Shown here: piece by piece, positions 40,640 through 48,996 of the stretch
Layout of the letters: the number at the start of each line of letters is the position of its first letter
How positions within the stretch are numbered: position 1 is the stretch's first letter
DNA from: Variovorax sp. OV700
Lineage (GTDB): Bacteria > Pseudomonadota > Gammaproteobacteria > Burkholderiales > Burkholderiaceae_C
NCBI RefSeq assembly: GCF_900099805.1
Contig: NZ_FNDR01000020.1
Location: 1 to 52,379 of the forward strand
Length of the DNA stretch: 52,379 bases
Reading direction: 5' to 3'
Position numbers and translations under genes: made by a program
The notes under the pieces: generated by a model
The model's input: only the letters and a program-made list of their open reading frames with translations
Told to the model about the DNA's origin: nothing
Databases searched by the model: none

Positions 40640-41401
40640 TCAGGCTGCGAAGCCGCCGTCGATGTTGAAGCTGGCACCGGTCACGAAGCCTGCTTCGGGG
40701 CTGGCCAGGTAGGCCACCATGCCGGCGATTTCTTCGGGGCGCCCATGGCGGGCCAGCGCCATCAGGCCGTGCATGGCGGCGGCGTTCGGGCCGTCGACCG
40801 GGTTCATGTCGGTGTTGACCGGGCCGGGCTGCACGTTGTTGACCGTGATGCCGCGCGGGCCGAGGTCGCGCGACAGGCCCTGCACCAGTCCCTTCAGCGC
40901 CGACTTGCTCATGGCATAGGCGCTGCCGCCGGGCCAGGGCATGCGCTCGGCGTTGGTGCTGCCGATGTTGATGATGCGGCCGCCTTCGCCCATGTGCCGC
41001 ACGGCGGCCTTGGCGGCCACGAACACGGCGCGCACGTTGATGTCCAGCGTACGGTCGAAATCCTCGAGCGAGAAATCTTCCAGGGTGCCGGGCAGGAACA
41101 CGCCGGCGTTGTTGACGAGCACGTCGATACGGCCGAGCTTGCGTGCGGCTTCGTCGATGCCGGCGGTGAGCGCGGCGGCGTCGGCGCTGTCGATCTTCAG
41201 CGCCAGGGCACGGCCGCCTTCGGCCTCGATGCTGCGCGCCAATTCGTCGGCCGGCGCGCTCGAACTCGCGTAGCTGAAGGCGACGGCGGCGCCGTCTTCA
41301 GCCAGGCGCCGCACGATGGCGGCGCCGATGCCGCGCGAACCGCCGGTGACGAAAGCGACTTTGCCCGCGAGGACGGGAGAGGTTGATTTGCTGGGAGCCA
41401 T
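40640..41401 (-). CDS. SDR family oxidoreductase (3-oxoacyl reductase-like)
   Basis: The 253-residue short-chain dehydrogenase has VTGGSRGIGAAI for cofactor binding, NNAGVFLPG, the catalytic Ser in INIGSTNAERMPWPGG, and Tyr and Lys in SAYAMSKSAL. The C-terminal FNIDGGF is usual. The overall pattern fits 3-oxoacyl-ACP reductase-like or glucose dehydrogenase-like SDRs. It is divergent from a LysR regulator with two inverted repeats in the 118-bp gap, the classic arrangement for a LysR-controlled target. Confidence 0.88.
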   Translation of the reverse strand: MAPSKSTSPVLAGKVAFVTGGSRGIGAAIVRRLAEDGAAVAFSYASSSAPADELARSIEAEGGRALALKIDSADAAALTAGIDEAARKLGRIDVLVNNAGVFLPGTLEDFSLEDFDRTLDINVRAVFVAAKAAVRHMGEGGRIINIGSTNAERMPWPGGSAYAMSKSALKGLVQGLSRDLGPRGITVNNVQPGPVNTDMNPVDGPNAAAMHGLMALARHGRPEEIAGMVAYLASPEAGFVTGASFNIDGGFAA

Positions 41402-41477
41402 GATGAGGTGTTCCTGTCGGTTGTGAGGTTGAAGGCCTTCAGTGTCGTGGCTCCATTACCTTTGCGGTAGCCACCAA

Positions 41478-41508
41478 TTGATGCAATCAAATTCAACCGA
41501 TGGTTGAA
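41478..41508. promoter_or_regulatory. LysR-type operators, SDR/LysR divergent region
   Basis: TTGATGCAATCAA (41478-41490) fits the LysR T-N11-A pattern with TTGAT/ATCAA arms. TTCAACC-GAT-GGTTGAA (41492-41508) has perfect 7-bp arms. The second lies ten bases before the LysR start, so it would also block or autoregulate LysR expression. Confidence 0.75.
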
Positions 41509-41519
41509 AATAGCGATCC

Positions 41520-42446
41520 ATGGAACCGCTCAATCACCTCGAGTCCTTCGTCCAGAGCGCGGAGAGCGGCAGCTTCTCGGCCGCGGCGCGGCGGCTCGGG
41601 CTCACGCCTGCCGCGGTCAGCAAGAACGTCGCGCGGCTGGAAACCCGCCTGGGCGTGCGGCTGTTCCAGCGCAGCACGCGCCGCCTCACGCTCACCGAAA
41701 GCGGCGAGCGCTTCCTGGGCCAGATCGGCGGCGCGCTCGCCACCCTGCAAGATGCGGTGGCCGATGTTTCGAAGAACGACGGGCAGCCTGCCGGCACGCT
41801 CAAGGTGAGCATGGGCCAGGCGTTCGGCCGCGAGCACGTGCTGCCGATGATGGGCGACTTTCTTGCGCGCTACCCGTCGATCCTGCCCGACTGGCACTTC
41901 GACAACCAGCAGGTGGACCTGGTGGGCGAAGGCTTCGACGCGGCCATTGGCGGCGGCATCGAGCTGTCGCCGGGCGTGGTGGCGCGAGAGCTGTCGCGCA
42001 TCCATGTGGTGGCGGTGGCCGCACCGGCTTATCTGTCGGGCCGAACGCTGCCGGCGCATCCCGCGGACCTGGTGCGGTTCGACGCGCTGCTGCGCCGCTC
42101 CTCGCCCACGGGGCGGCTGCGCAGTTGGACCTTGCAGCATGCGAGCGGCGACCAGACCACGGTGGAACTGCCCCGTCCGCGCGCGATTTTCAACGACCCC
42201 GAAGCCATTGCGCATGCCGCGCTGATGGGGCTGGGCGTGGCCATGCTGCCGATGCCTTTCGTCGAGCGCGGCCTTCGCGGCGGCGAACTGGTGCGCCTGC
42301 TGCCCGAGTGGCATTTCGACGCGGGCGCGGTCTGGCTCTACTACCCCAGCAAGAAGCTGCTGCCCGCCAAGACGCGGGTCTTCATCGACTTTGTGCTGGA
42401 GCGCTTTCGCAGCGAACGCTTCGCCGAGCGGATGCAGGTGGCATAG
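41520..42446 (+). CDS. LysR family transcriptional regulator
   Basis: The 308-residue LysR protein has the N-terminal HTH LESFVQSAESGSFSAAARRLGLTPAAVSKNVARLETRLGVRLFQRSTRRLTLTESG and a type II periplasmic-binding-like effector domain (GTLKVSMGQAFGREHVLPMMGDFLARYPSILPDWHFDNQQVDLVGEGFDAAIGGG). The last part fits the family of LysR activators related to DsdC-like/CrgA regulators. It is divergent from the SDR at 40640, its likely target, and autoregulation is likely from the inverted repeats at its start. Confidence 0.92.
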   Translation: MEPLNHLESFVQSAESGSFSAAARRLGLTPAAVSKNVARLETRLGVRLFQRSTRRLTLTESGERFLGQIGGALATLQDAVADVSKNDGQPAGTLKVSMGQAFGREHVLPMMGDFLARYPSILPDWHFDNQQVDLVGEGFDAAIGGGIELSPGVVARELSRIHVVAVAAPAYLSGRTLPAHPADLVRFDALLRRSSPTGRLRSWTLQHASGDQTTVELPRPRAIFNDPEAIAHAALMGLGVAMLPMPFVERGLRGGELVRLLPEWHFDAGAVWLYYPSKKLLPAKTRVFIDFVLERFRSERFAERMQVA

Positions 42447-42509
42447 GCCGGCGCATCACCGGGGTTTTACCGGCGGCGCCGGCCGTCGTTCGCCTGTACA
42501 AACAACCGC

Positions 42510-43523
42510 ATGACTTCTTCAATTTTCAAAATGAATCGCCGGGCTGCGCTTGCGGCTTCCGCGGCCATCGCACTGGCAGCATCGCCCTCCTGGGCCCAGA
42601 ACACCTGGCCGAACAAGCCGGTGCGCATCGTCGTGCCGTTTGCGGCGGGCGGCACCACCGACATCCTGGCGCGCGCGATGGCGCCCGAGTTGTCGAAGGC
42701 CTTCGGCCAACAGTTCATTGTCGACAACCGCGCGGGCGCGGGCGGCAACGTGGGCGCCGAGATCGTGGCGCGCGCGCCCAATGATGGCTACACGCTGCTG
42801 ATGGGCACGGTCGGCACGCACGGCATCAACCGGGCGCTCTATCCCAAGCTGCCGTTCGACCCGATCAAGGACTTCGTGCCGATCACGCTGGTGGCGGCCG
42901 TGCCGAACGTGATGGAAATGAACGCCGACAAGGCCAAGGCATTGAACATCCGCAACGTGCAGGATTTCATCAAGTACGCCAAGGCCAACCCGGGCAAGCT
43001 CAACATGGCGTCGAGCGGCAGCGGCACCTCGATTCATCTGGCGGGCGAGCTCTTCAAGAGCATGACCGGCACCTTCATGGCGCACATTCCGTACAAGGGT
43101 TCCGGGCCGGCGCTGCTCGACATGGTGGGCGGCAATGCCGACGTGATGTTCGACAACCTGCCCTCGTCGATGGCGCAGATCAAGGGCGGCAAGCTCACGG
43201 CCCTGGCCGTGACCAGCGCCCAGCGCTCCCCCGCGCTACCCGACCTTCCGACGGTCGCGGAAGCCGGCGGTCCGGCGCTCAAGGGCTACGAGGCCAGCTC
43301 GTGGTTTGGCCTGCTGGCACCCGCCGGCACCTCGCCCGACATCGTGAACCGGATCCAGCAGGAAGTGGCCAAATCGCTCGCCACCCCCGCCATCAAGGAA
43401 AAGATGCTGGCCCAAGGCGCGATCCCGAGCGGCAATACGCCGGCCGAATTCACCAAGCTGATTGCCAGCGAGCACGTGAAGTGGGCGAAGGTGGTGAAGG
43501 ACTCCGGCGCAAAGGTCGACTGA
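42510..43523 (+). CDS. Bug/TctC family periplasmic solute receptor (orphan)
   Basis: The 337-residue secreted receptor has a Bug-type signal (KMNRRAALAASAAIALAASPSWAQ; MNRR could be Tat-like but lacks the second basic core of a true twin-arginine motif) and the family segments WPNKPVRIVVPFAAGGTTDILAR, VDNRAGAGGNVGAEIVAR, HIPYKGSGPALLDMVGG and LPTVAEAGGP. It follows the LysR gene by 63 bases and is probably its own unit. An ATG at 42531 would shorten the leader by seven residues. No TctA/TctB lies nearby. Ligand unknown. Confidence 0.92.
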   Translation: MTSSIFKMNRRAALAASAAIALAASPSWAQNTWPNKPVRIVVPFAAGGTTDILARAMAPELSKAFGQQFIVDNRAGAGGNVGAEIVARAPNDGYTLLMGTVGTHGINRALYPKLPFDPIKDFVPITLVAAVPNVMEMNADKAKALNIRNVQDFIKYAKANPGKLNMASSGSGTSIHLAGELFKSMTGTFMAHIPYKGSGPALLDMVGGNADVMFDNLPSSMAQIKGGKLTALAVTSAQRSPALPDLPTVAEAGGPALKGYEASSWFGLLAPAGTSPDIVNRIQQEVAKSLATPAIKEKMLAQGAIPSGNTPAEFTKLIASEHVKWAKVVKDSGAKVD

Positions 43524-43554
43524 CCTCAGGAACGGATGCGTTGCCGGAGTTTCG

Positions 43555-43878
43555 TCAGGTCTTCCAGGTGACGTCTTTTTTCTCGGCCAGGGAATCCCTC
43601 AGCATGTGAAGCAGGGGGGCTGCGCGCTGGTGCAGTCCCACGTGCTGCTTCTCGGCCTCGGCGGCGTGGCCTTCGACGGCGTAGTCGTCGTTATTGTGGG
43701 GATTGCTGGCTTCGCGTGACAGCGCGGATTCGAGCGCCGCAATGGCGGCGGGAATCTGCTCGACGGTGACGATGCCTTTGGGCGCGATGTCCTTGCCGAT
43801 GATGTCGAACAGCTGGCGCGCGTGCACCTCGAGCATCACGAAGTCAGGGGAGGCGCGGGACTGGAATCGGTACAGCAT
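43555..43878 (-). CDS. DUF1840 family protein
   Basis: The 107-residue protein has the DUF1840 pattern: MLYRFQSRASPDFVMLEVHARQLFDIIGKDIAPKGIVTVEQIPAAIAALESAL. The family is small, cytoplasmic and largely restricted to betaproteobacteria; its function is not known to me. A GTG at 43890, directly after the cfa stop (TGAGTG), would add four residues. Placement next to cfa on the same strand indicates a two-gene unit and may hint at a role in membrane stress, but that is inference. Confidence 0.85.
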   Translation of the reverse strand: MLYRFQSRASPDFVMLEVHARQLFDIIGKDIAPKGIVTVEQIPAAIAALESALSREASNPHNNDDYAVEGHAAEAEKQHVGLHQRAAPLLHMLRDSLAEKKDVTWKT

Positions 43879-43890
43879 GATTGTTTTCAC

Positions 43891-45159
43891 TCACTTGTAG
43901 ATGTAGTCACGGGCAAAAGGGTACACCGATTGCGAGCCGCGCAAAACACCGTGTTCGACCCTGCCGTCGGGCTTGGTGGAAAGCATCTGGTGCAGTGAGA
44001 TCCAGCCTTGCTCGAAGCTCATGGCGGAGCCCGCCAGATAGAGACGGTAGGCGCGCAGGATGCGCTCCGCGTTCTCGCCCTGCCGGCCACCCGCACGCTC
44101 CAGCACCTCACGTGCGGCGCCGAGCTGCGACTCGAGCGCGTCGGACCAGGCCCACAGCGTGCGCGCGTAATGCGGTCGCAGGCTTTCGGTGTCGACCATC
44201 TCCAGGCCCGCGGCGGCCGTTTCGCGCAGCACGTGCGTCACGTGCAGGAGTTCGCCGCCCGGAAAGATGTACTTCTCGATGAAATCGCCCATCCCCGCGC
44301 CCAGCTGCCGGTAGTCGAGATCGCCCGAGGTGATGCCGTGGTTCAGCACCAGGCCGCCGGGCTTCAGGAGCGAATGGATCTTGCGGAAGTAGGTGGGCAT
44401 GTTGGCCGCGCCCACGTGCTCGAACATGCCGACCGACGAGATCTTGTCGAAAGGCGCGTCGGCTGACAGCTCGCGATAGTCGCGCAGCTCCACGCGTACG
44501 CGGCCCTGCAGGCCTTTTTCCTCGATCAGCTGCTGCACATGCGCGTGCTGGTTCTTCGACAAGGTGATGCCGGTGGCGTCGACGCCGTAGTGCTCCGCCG
44601 CCCACAGCAACAACCCGCCCCAGCCGGAGCCAATGTCCAGAAAGCGCTCGCCGGGCTGCAGCAAAAGCTTGCGGCAGATGTGGTCCAGCTTGGCTTCCTG
44701 GGCCTCTGCCAGGGTCAGTTCGGGCGTACGAAAGTAAGCACACGAATAGACCCGGCGCGGGTCGAGCCACAGCGCGTAGAAATCGTCGGAAACGTCGTAG
44801 TGGAACTGGATCTGCTCCGCATCCTTGTTCAATGAATGGGAGCCGCGGGACTTGGCCATCCGCAGCAGGCGGGTCCACCAGGTGGTGTCGGTTTGGGCGG
44901 GGTTGCCGGGCAGCATGCCGACCGTTGCGTCGATCAGGTCGCGCATGGCGCCCTCGATCTGCACCTTGCCTTCCACGTAGGCCTCTCCGATGGCGCCCAC
45001 CTGGTGCGCCGCCAGCTTGGCCAGCGCCGACCATTCGCTGAATGCCAGCGTCACGCGCGACCCGGGCTTGGCCACTCTTCGGCCGTCAGGTAATTCCAGC
45101 GCGATGGGCACGGGCAGCGACGCAAGCTGCGACTCGATCTTGGGTATCAAGCTTTGCAT
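43891..45159 (-). CDS. cfa: Cyclopropane-fatty-acyl-phospholipid synthase
   Basis: The 422-residue enzyme is of the SAM-dependent CFA/mycolic acid synthase family. It has an N-terminal region of about 120 residues and then the methyltransferase core: QFHYDVSDDFYALWLDPRRVYSCAYFR, LDIGSGWGGLLLWAAEHYGVDATGITLSKNQ (SAM site), FEHVGAANMPTYFRKIHSLLKPGGLVLNHGI and FIEKYIFPGGELLH. It adds a methylene from SAM across phospholipid double bonds, which toughens the membrane in stationary phase, acid or solvent. Followed by the DUF1840 gene, and divergent from the anthranilate operon with a 116-bp gap. Confidence 0.93.
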   Translation of the reverse strand: MQSLIPKIESQLASLPVPIALELPDGRRVAKPGSRVTLAFSEWSALAKLAAHQVGAIGEAYVEGKVQIEGAMRDLIDATVGMLPGNPAQTDTTWWTRLLRMAKSRGSHSLNKDAEQIQFHYDVSDDFYALWLDPRRVYSCAYFRTPELTLAEAQEAKLDHICRKLLLQPGERFLDIGSGWGGLLLWAAEHYGVDATGITLSKNQHAHVQQLIEEKGLQGRVRVELRDYRELSADAPFDKISSVGMFEHVGAANMPTYFRKIHSLLKPGGLVLNHGITSGDLDYRQLGAGMGDFIEKYIFPGGELLHVTHVLRETAAAGLEMVDTESLRPHYARTLWAWSDALESQLGAAREVLERAGGRQGENAERILRAYRLYLAGSAMSFEQGWISLHQMLSTKPDGRVEHGVLRGSQSVYPFARDYIYK

Positions 45160-45239
45160 GGTGAGCCCATGGTATTGATTTTTTCAGTTTTTTGCATGAC
45201 ATCACACGACTTGCGGGGTACCCCTGTGGCAAGACCCCG

Positions 45240-45267
45240 TTGACACCAGATTGTTTATGCTTAAACT
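45240..45267 (+). promoter_or_regulatory. Probable sigma-70 promoter of the 2-aminobenzoate operon with overlapping operator
   Basis: TTGACA (45240-45245), a 16-base spacer and TAAACT (45262-45267) form a fair -35/-10 pair. GTTTA-TGCT-TAAAC (45253-45266), an inverted repeat, overlaps the -10. A repressor bound there would block polymerase; the MarR gene inside the operon is the obvious candidate. The predicted start point is only a few bases before the ATG at 45276. Confidence 0.65.
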
Positions 45268-45275
45268 ATTCAACC

Positions 45276-47663
45276 ATGAACAGCCTCACCGCCGGCCTTC
45301 CCGCCGCAGCCGCCATGGACCTTCAACGCATCCTGTGCATCGGCGGCGGCCCCGCGGGCCTTTACTTCGCCTTGCTGATGAAAGCGCGCAACCCGGCGCT
45401 CGAAATCACCGTGGTGGAGCGCAACCGGCCCTTCGACACCTTCGGCTGGGGCGTGGTGCTGAGCGACCAGACGCTCGCCAACCTGGCCGCGGCCGACGCC
45501 GAAACCGCGGCGCTGATCGGCAATGAGTTCCACCACTGGGACGACATCCAGGTGTTCTTCAAGGGGCGGCAGGTGCGCTCGGGCGGCCACGGCTTCTGCG
45601 GCATCGGCCGCAAGCGGCTCTTGAACATCCTGCAGGAGCGCTGCCTGGCGCTCGGCGTGAATCTGGTCTTCGAAACCGACGCCACCGACGACCAGGCGAT
45701 CGCCGCCCAGTACAACGCCGATCTGGTGATTGCCAGCGACGGCCTCAACAGCCGCATCCGCCAGCGCTACGCCGACGTTTTCAAGCCCGACATCGACCTG
45801 CGCAACTGCCGCTTCGTGTGGCTCGGCACGCACCAGACCTTCGACGCCTTCACCTTCGCCTTCGAGCAGACCGAGCACGGCTGGTTCCAGGCCCACGCCT
45901 ACCAGTTCGACGAAAAGACCTCGACCTTCATCGTCGAGACGCCCGAGGCGGTGTGGAAGGCCCACGGTCTCGACCAGATGGAGCAGCCCGAGGCCATCGC
46001 CTTCTGCGAGAAGCTGTTTGCCAAATACCTGGGCGGCCACCCGCTCATCAGCAACGCCACGCACCTGCGCGGCTCGGCCAACTGGATCCGCTTTCCGCGC
46101 GTGGTGTGCGAGCGCTGGACGCGCCGCATCGACGTGGAGGGCCGCTCGGTGCCCGTGGTGCTGATGGGCGACGCGGCGCACACGGCGCACTTCTCGATCG
46201 GCTCGGGCACCAAGCTCGCGCTCGAGGACGCGATCGACCTGGCGAACGAGTTCGAGCGCGGCGGCATGGTCGATCACGTGCTCGAAGGCTACGAGGCGCG
46301 CCGCAGCGTCGAGGTGCTCAAGATCCAGAACGCCGCGCGCAACTCGACCGAGTGGTTCGAGAACGTGCCGCGCTACACCGGCATGCAGATCGAGCAGTTC
46401 GCGTACTCGCTGCTCACGCGCTCGCAGCGCATCAGCCACGAGAACCTGCGCTTGCGCGACACCGAATGGCTCGGCGGCTATGAGCAGTGGCTCGCCGGGG
46501 GCAAGCCCGTGGCGCCCATGCTGATGCCGTTCACGGTGCGCGGTCTCACGCTGAAGAACCGCATCCTCGTGTCGCCGATGGCCACCTACAGCGCCGTGGA
46601 CGGCGTGCCGCAAGACTTTCTGCTGGTTCACCTGGGCGCGCGCGCGCTCGGCGGCGCCGCGATGGTGTGCGTCGAAATGACCAGCCCGACGCCGGAAGGC
46701 CGCATCACCCCCGGATGCACCGGGCTCTACAACGACACGCAGCAGGCGGCGTTCAAGCGCATCGTCGACTTCGTGCACACCCAGTCGAGCGCGAAGATCG
46801 CGATGCAGCTCGGCCACAGCGGGGCCAAGGGTTCAACGCGCGTGGGCTGGGAAGGCACCGACGAGCCTCTGGAGAGCGGCAACTGGCCGTTGCTGTCCGC
46901 CAGCGCGGTCGCCTATGGCGAGCAAAACCAGCTGCCGGCTGCCATGACCCGCGAGCAGATGGACGACATGCGCGAACGCTTCGTCGACTCCACCCGCCGC
47001 GCCGCCGAATGCGGCTTCGACTGGCTCGAGCTGCACTGCGCACACGGCTACCTCCTGTCGTCCTTCATCAGCCCGCTCACCAACCTGCGCACCGACGAGT
47101 ACGGCGGCGGCATCGAGGCGCGCTGCCGCTATCCGCTCGAAGTGTTCCGCGCGATGCGTGCGGCGTGGCCCGAAGACAAGCCGATGAGCGTGCGGATTTC
47201 GGCGCACGACTGGGCGCCGGGCGGCAACACCGACGCCGACGCGGTCATCGTCGCTCGACTCTTCAAGGAGGCAGGCGCGGATTTCATCGACGTCTCCTCC
47301 GGCCAGACCACGCGCGACGCCAAGCCGGTGTACGGCCGCATGTACCAGACGCCGTTCTCGGACCGCATCCGCAACGAAGTCGGCATCTCGACCATTGCAG
47401 TGGGTGCCATCACCGATGCCGACCAGGCCAACAGCATCATCGCGGCCGGGCGCGCCGACTTGTGCGCCATCGCGCGCCCGCACCTCGCCGACCCAGCCTG
47501 GACGCTGCACGAAGCCGCCAAGCTGCAAAGCCGCGACGTCGACTGGCCCAAGCAGTACCTGAGCGGCCGCGATCAGCTCTACCGCGAGATTGCCAAGCAA
47601 CAGCAGATGGCTGCGGCCGCGAATGCGGCGCTGGCGGCATCCAACAATGAGGAAACACACTGA
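45276..47663 (+). CDS. Fused FAD monooxygenase/old yellow enzyme (2-aminobenzoyl-CoA monooxygenase/reductase or salicylyl-CoA 5-hydroxylase type)
   Basis: The protein of 795 residues has two enzymes in one chain. The first, about 1-390, is a group A flavin monooxygenase: CIGGGPAGLYFALLMKARNPALEITVVERN, then a GD loop VPVVLMGDAAHTAHFSIGSGTKLALEDAI. The second, from about residue 412, is an old yellow enzyme/NADH:flavin oxidoreductase: LTLKNRILVSPMATYSAVDGVPQDFLLVHLGARALGGAAMVCVEM and LHCAHGYLLSSFISPLTNLRTDEYGG. This architecture is that of 2-aminobenzoyl-CoA monooxygenase/reductase, which hydroxylates and then reduces the CoA-bound ring, and is annotated elsewhere as salicylyl-CoA 5-hydroxylase. 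With the ligase and RidA gene downstream the anthranilate route is favoured. A start at 45315 (MDLQRILCIGGG) matches other family N-termini and gives a longer leader. Confidence 0.9.
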   Translation: MNSLTAGLPAAAAMDLQRILCIGGGPAGLYFALLMKARNPALEITVVERNRPFDTFGWGVVLSDQTLANLAAADAETAALIGNEFHHWDDIQVFFKGRQVRSGGHGFCGIGRKRLLNILQERCLALGVNLVFETDATDDQAIAAQYNADLVIASDGLNSRIRQRYADVFKPDIDLRNCRFVWLGTHQTFDAFTFAFEQTEHGWFQAHAYQFDEKTSTFIVETPEAVWKAHGLDQMEQPEAIAFCEKLFAKYLGGHPLISNATHLRGSANWIRFPRVVCERWTRRIDVEGRSVPVVLMGDAAHTAHFSIGSGTKLALEDAIDLANEFERGGMVDHVLEGYEARRSVEVLKIQNAARNSTEWFENVPRYTGMQIEQFAYSLLTRSQRISHENLRLRDTEWLGGYEQWLAGGKPVAPMLMPFTVRGLTLKNRILVSPMATYSAVDGVPQDFLLVHLGARALGGAAMVCVEMTSPTPEGRITPGCTGLYNDTQQAAFKRIVDFVHTQSSAKIAMQLGHSGAKGSTRVGWEGTDEPLESGNWPLLSASAVAYGEQNQLPAAMTREQMDDMRERFVDSTRRAAECGFDWLELHCAHGYLLSSFISPLTNLRTDEYGGGIEARCRYPLEVFRAMRAAWPEDKPMSVRISAHDWAPGGNTDADAVIVARLFKEAGADFIDVSSGQTTRDAKPVYGRMYQTPFSDRIRNEVGISTIAVGAITDADQANSIIAAGRADLCAIARPHLADPAWTLHEAAKLQSRDVDWPKQYLSGRDQLYREIAKQQQMAAAANAALAASNNEETH

Positions 47664-47664
47664 C

Positions 47665-48141
47665 ATGGACCTCGAAGCACGCGCCCACAGCGAGCACCCC
47701 GAGGCGCTGCGCCTCTGGCTGCGACTCCTCACTTGCACCCAGCTGATCGAGAAGCAGGTGCGCAACGAACTGCGCTCGCAGTTCGCGACCACGCTGCCGC
47801 GCTTCGACCTGATGTCGCAACTCGAGCGCTCGCCCGACGGCCTCAAGATGAACGAACTCTCGCGCCGCATGATGGTGACGGGCGGCAACGTCACCGGCAT
47901 CACCGACCAGCTCGTGACCGAGGGGCTGGTCGAGCGCATCAACGTCGAGGGCGACCGCCGTGCCTGGCGCGTGCGGCTCACCGCTCGCGGCCGCAAGCTC
48001 TTCAACGACATGGCGCAGCAGCACGAGGACTGGATCGTCGATGCCTTCGCGGGCCTCAGCGCCAAGGAGATCGCGCAGCTTCACAAGCTGCTCGGCAAGG
48101 TCAAACAACACTCACACAGCCAGATGGCGGAGGCCGAATGA
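47665..48141 (+). CDS. MarR family transcriptional regulator of the CoA-aryl operon
   Basis: The 158-residue protein is a winged-helix MarR regulator: LRLWLRLLTCTQLIEKQVRNELRSQF, PRFDLMSQLERSPDGLKMNELSRRMMVTGGNVTGITDQLVTEGLVERINVEGDRRAWRVRLTARGRKLF. It begins two bases after the stop of the monooxygenase and its stop overlaps the next ATG (ATGA). MarR members in such operons, such as BadR and HcaR, respond to aryl-CoA thioesters, so the CoA ester is the likely inducer, inferred from family and place. Confidence 0.91.
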   Translation: MDLEARAHSEHPEALRLWLRLLTCTQLIEKQVRNELRSQFATTLPRFDLMSQLERSPDGLKMNELSRRMMVTGGNVTGITDQLVTEGLVERINVEGDRRAWRVRLTARGRKLFNDMAQQHEDWIVDAFAGLSAKEIAQLHKLLGKVKQHSHSQMAEAE

Positions 48142-48992
48142 AGCATTACATCGGCACGGGCAATCCCATGCGTGCGCAATTCGAGGCCAAGGCGCCTTAC
48201 GTGGCCAGGCACTTCGCGTGGAGCTACGAGGCCGGCGTCGGCACCGTTACGCTGAACCGCCCCGAGCGCAAGAATCCGCTCACCTTCGACTCGTACGCCG
48301 AGCTGCGCGACCTCTTCCGCGCGTTGAACTACGCAACCGACGTGAAGGCGATCGTCGTCACCGGCGCGGGAGGCAACTTCTGCTCGGGCGGCGACGTGCA
48401 CGAGATCATCGGCCCGCTCACCACGATGCGCATGCCCGAGTTGCTCGAGTTCACGCGCATGACGGGCGACCTGGTGAAGGCCATTCGGCATTGTCCGCAA
48501 CCGATCGTCGGCGCGATCGACGGCGTGTGCGCCGGTGCCGGCGCGATGATCGCGCTGGCTTGCGACCTGCGCTACGGCTCGCCCGCCACGCGCACCGCTT
48601 TCCTGTTCACCCGCGTGGGTCTTGCCGGCGCGGACATGGGCGCTTGCGCATTGCTGCCGCGCGTGATCGGCCAGGGCCGCGCCTCCGAACTGCTGTTCAC
48701 GGGCCGCGCGATGACGGCGCAGGAAGGCCAGGCCTGGGGCTTCTTCAATGCGCTGCACGAAAGCGACGCATTGCTCGAAGCCGCGACCAAGGTGGCGCGC
48801 GAACTGGCCGAAGGCCCGAGCTTCGCGCACGGCATGACCAAGACCATGCTCTCGCAGGAATGGTCGATGACCATCGACCAGGCCATCGAGGCCGAAGCGC
48901 AGGCACAGGCCATCTGCATGCAGACCGAAGACTTCAAGCGCGCCTACGAAGCCTTCGCCGCCAAGCGCAAGCCGGTGTTCGGTGGGGACTGA
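48138..48992 (+). CDS. Atypical enoyl-CoA hydratase/isomerase family protein
   Basis: The 284-residue crotonase-fold protein has a 25-residue N-terminal extension, the oxyanion segment NFCSGGDVHEI and GAIDGVCAGAGAMIALACDLRYG. The two glutamates of classical hydratases are absent: the Glu144 position is Met137 and the Glu164 position Arg159. An Asp (Asp166) in GLAGADMGA matches the aspartate of dienoyl-CoA isomerases. The true reaction may be isomerisation or ring-opening hydrolysis of a cyclic dienoyl-CoA. It is translated by ATGA overlap from the MarR stop and precedes the acyl-CoA dehydrogenase. Confidence 0.87.
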   Translation: MKHYIGTGNPMRAQFEAKAPYVARHFAWSYEAGVGTVTLNRPERKNPLTFDSYAELRDLFRALNYATDVKAIVVTGAGGNFCSGGDVHEIIGPLTTMRMPELLEFTRMTGDLVKAIRHCPQPIVGAIDGVCAGAGAMIALACDLRYGSPATRTAFLFTRVGLAGADMGACALLPRVIGQGRASELLFTGRAMTAQEGQAWGFFNALHESDALLEAATKVARELAEGPSFAHGMTKTMLSQEWSMTIDQAIEAEAQAQAICMQTEDFKRAYEAFAAKRKPVFGGD

Positions 48993-48996
48993 CGCC

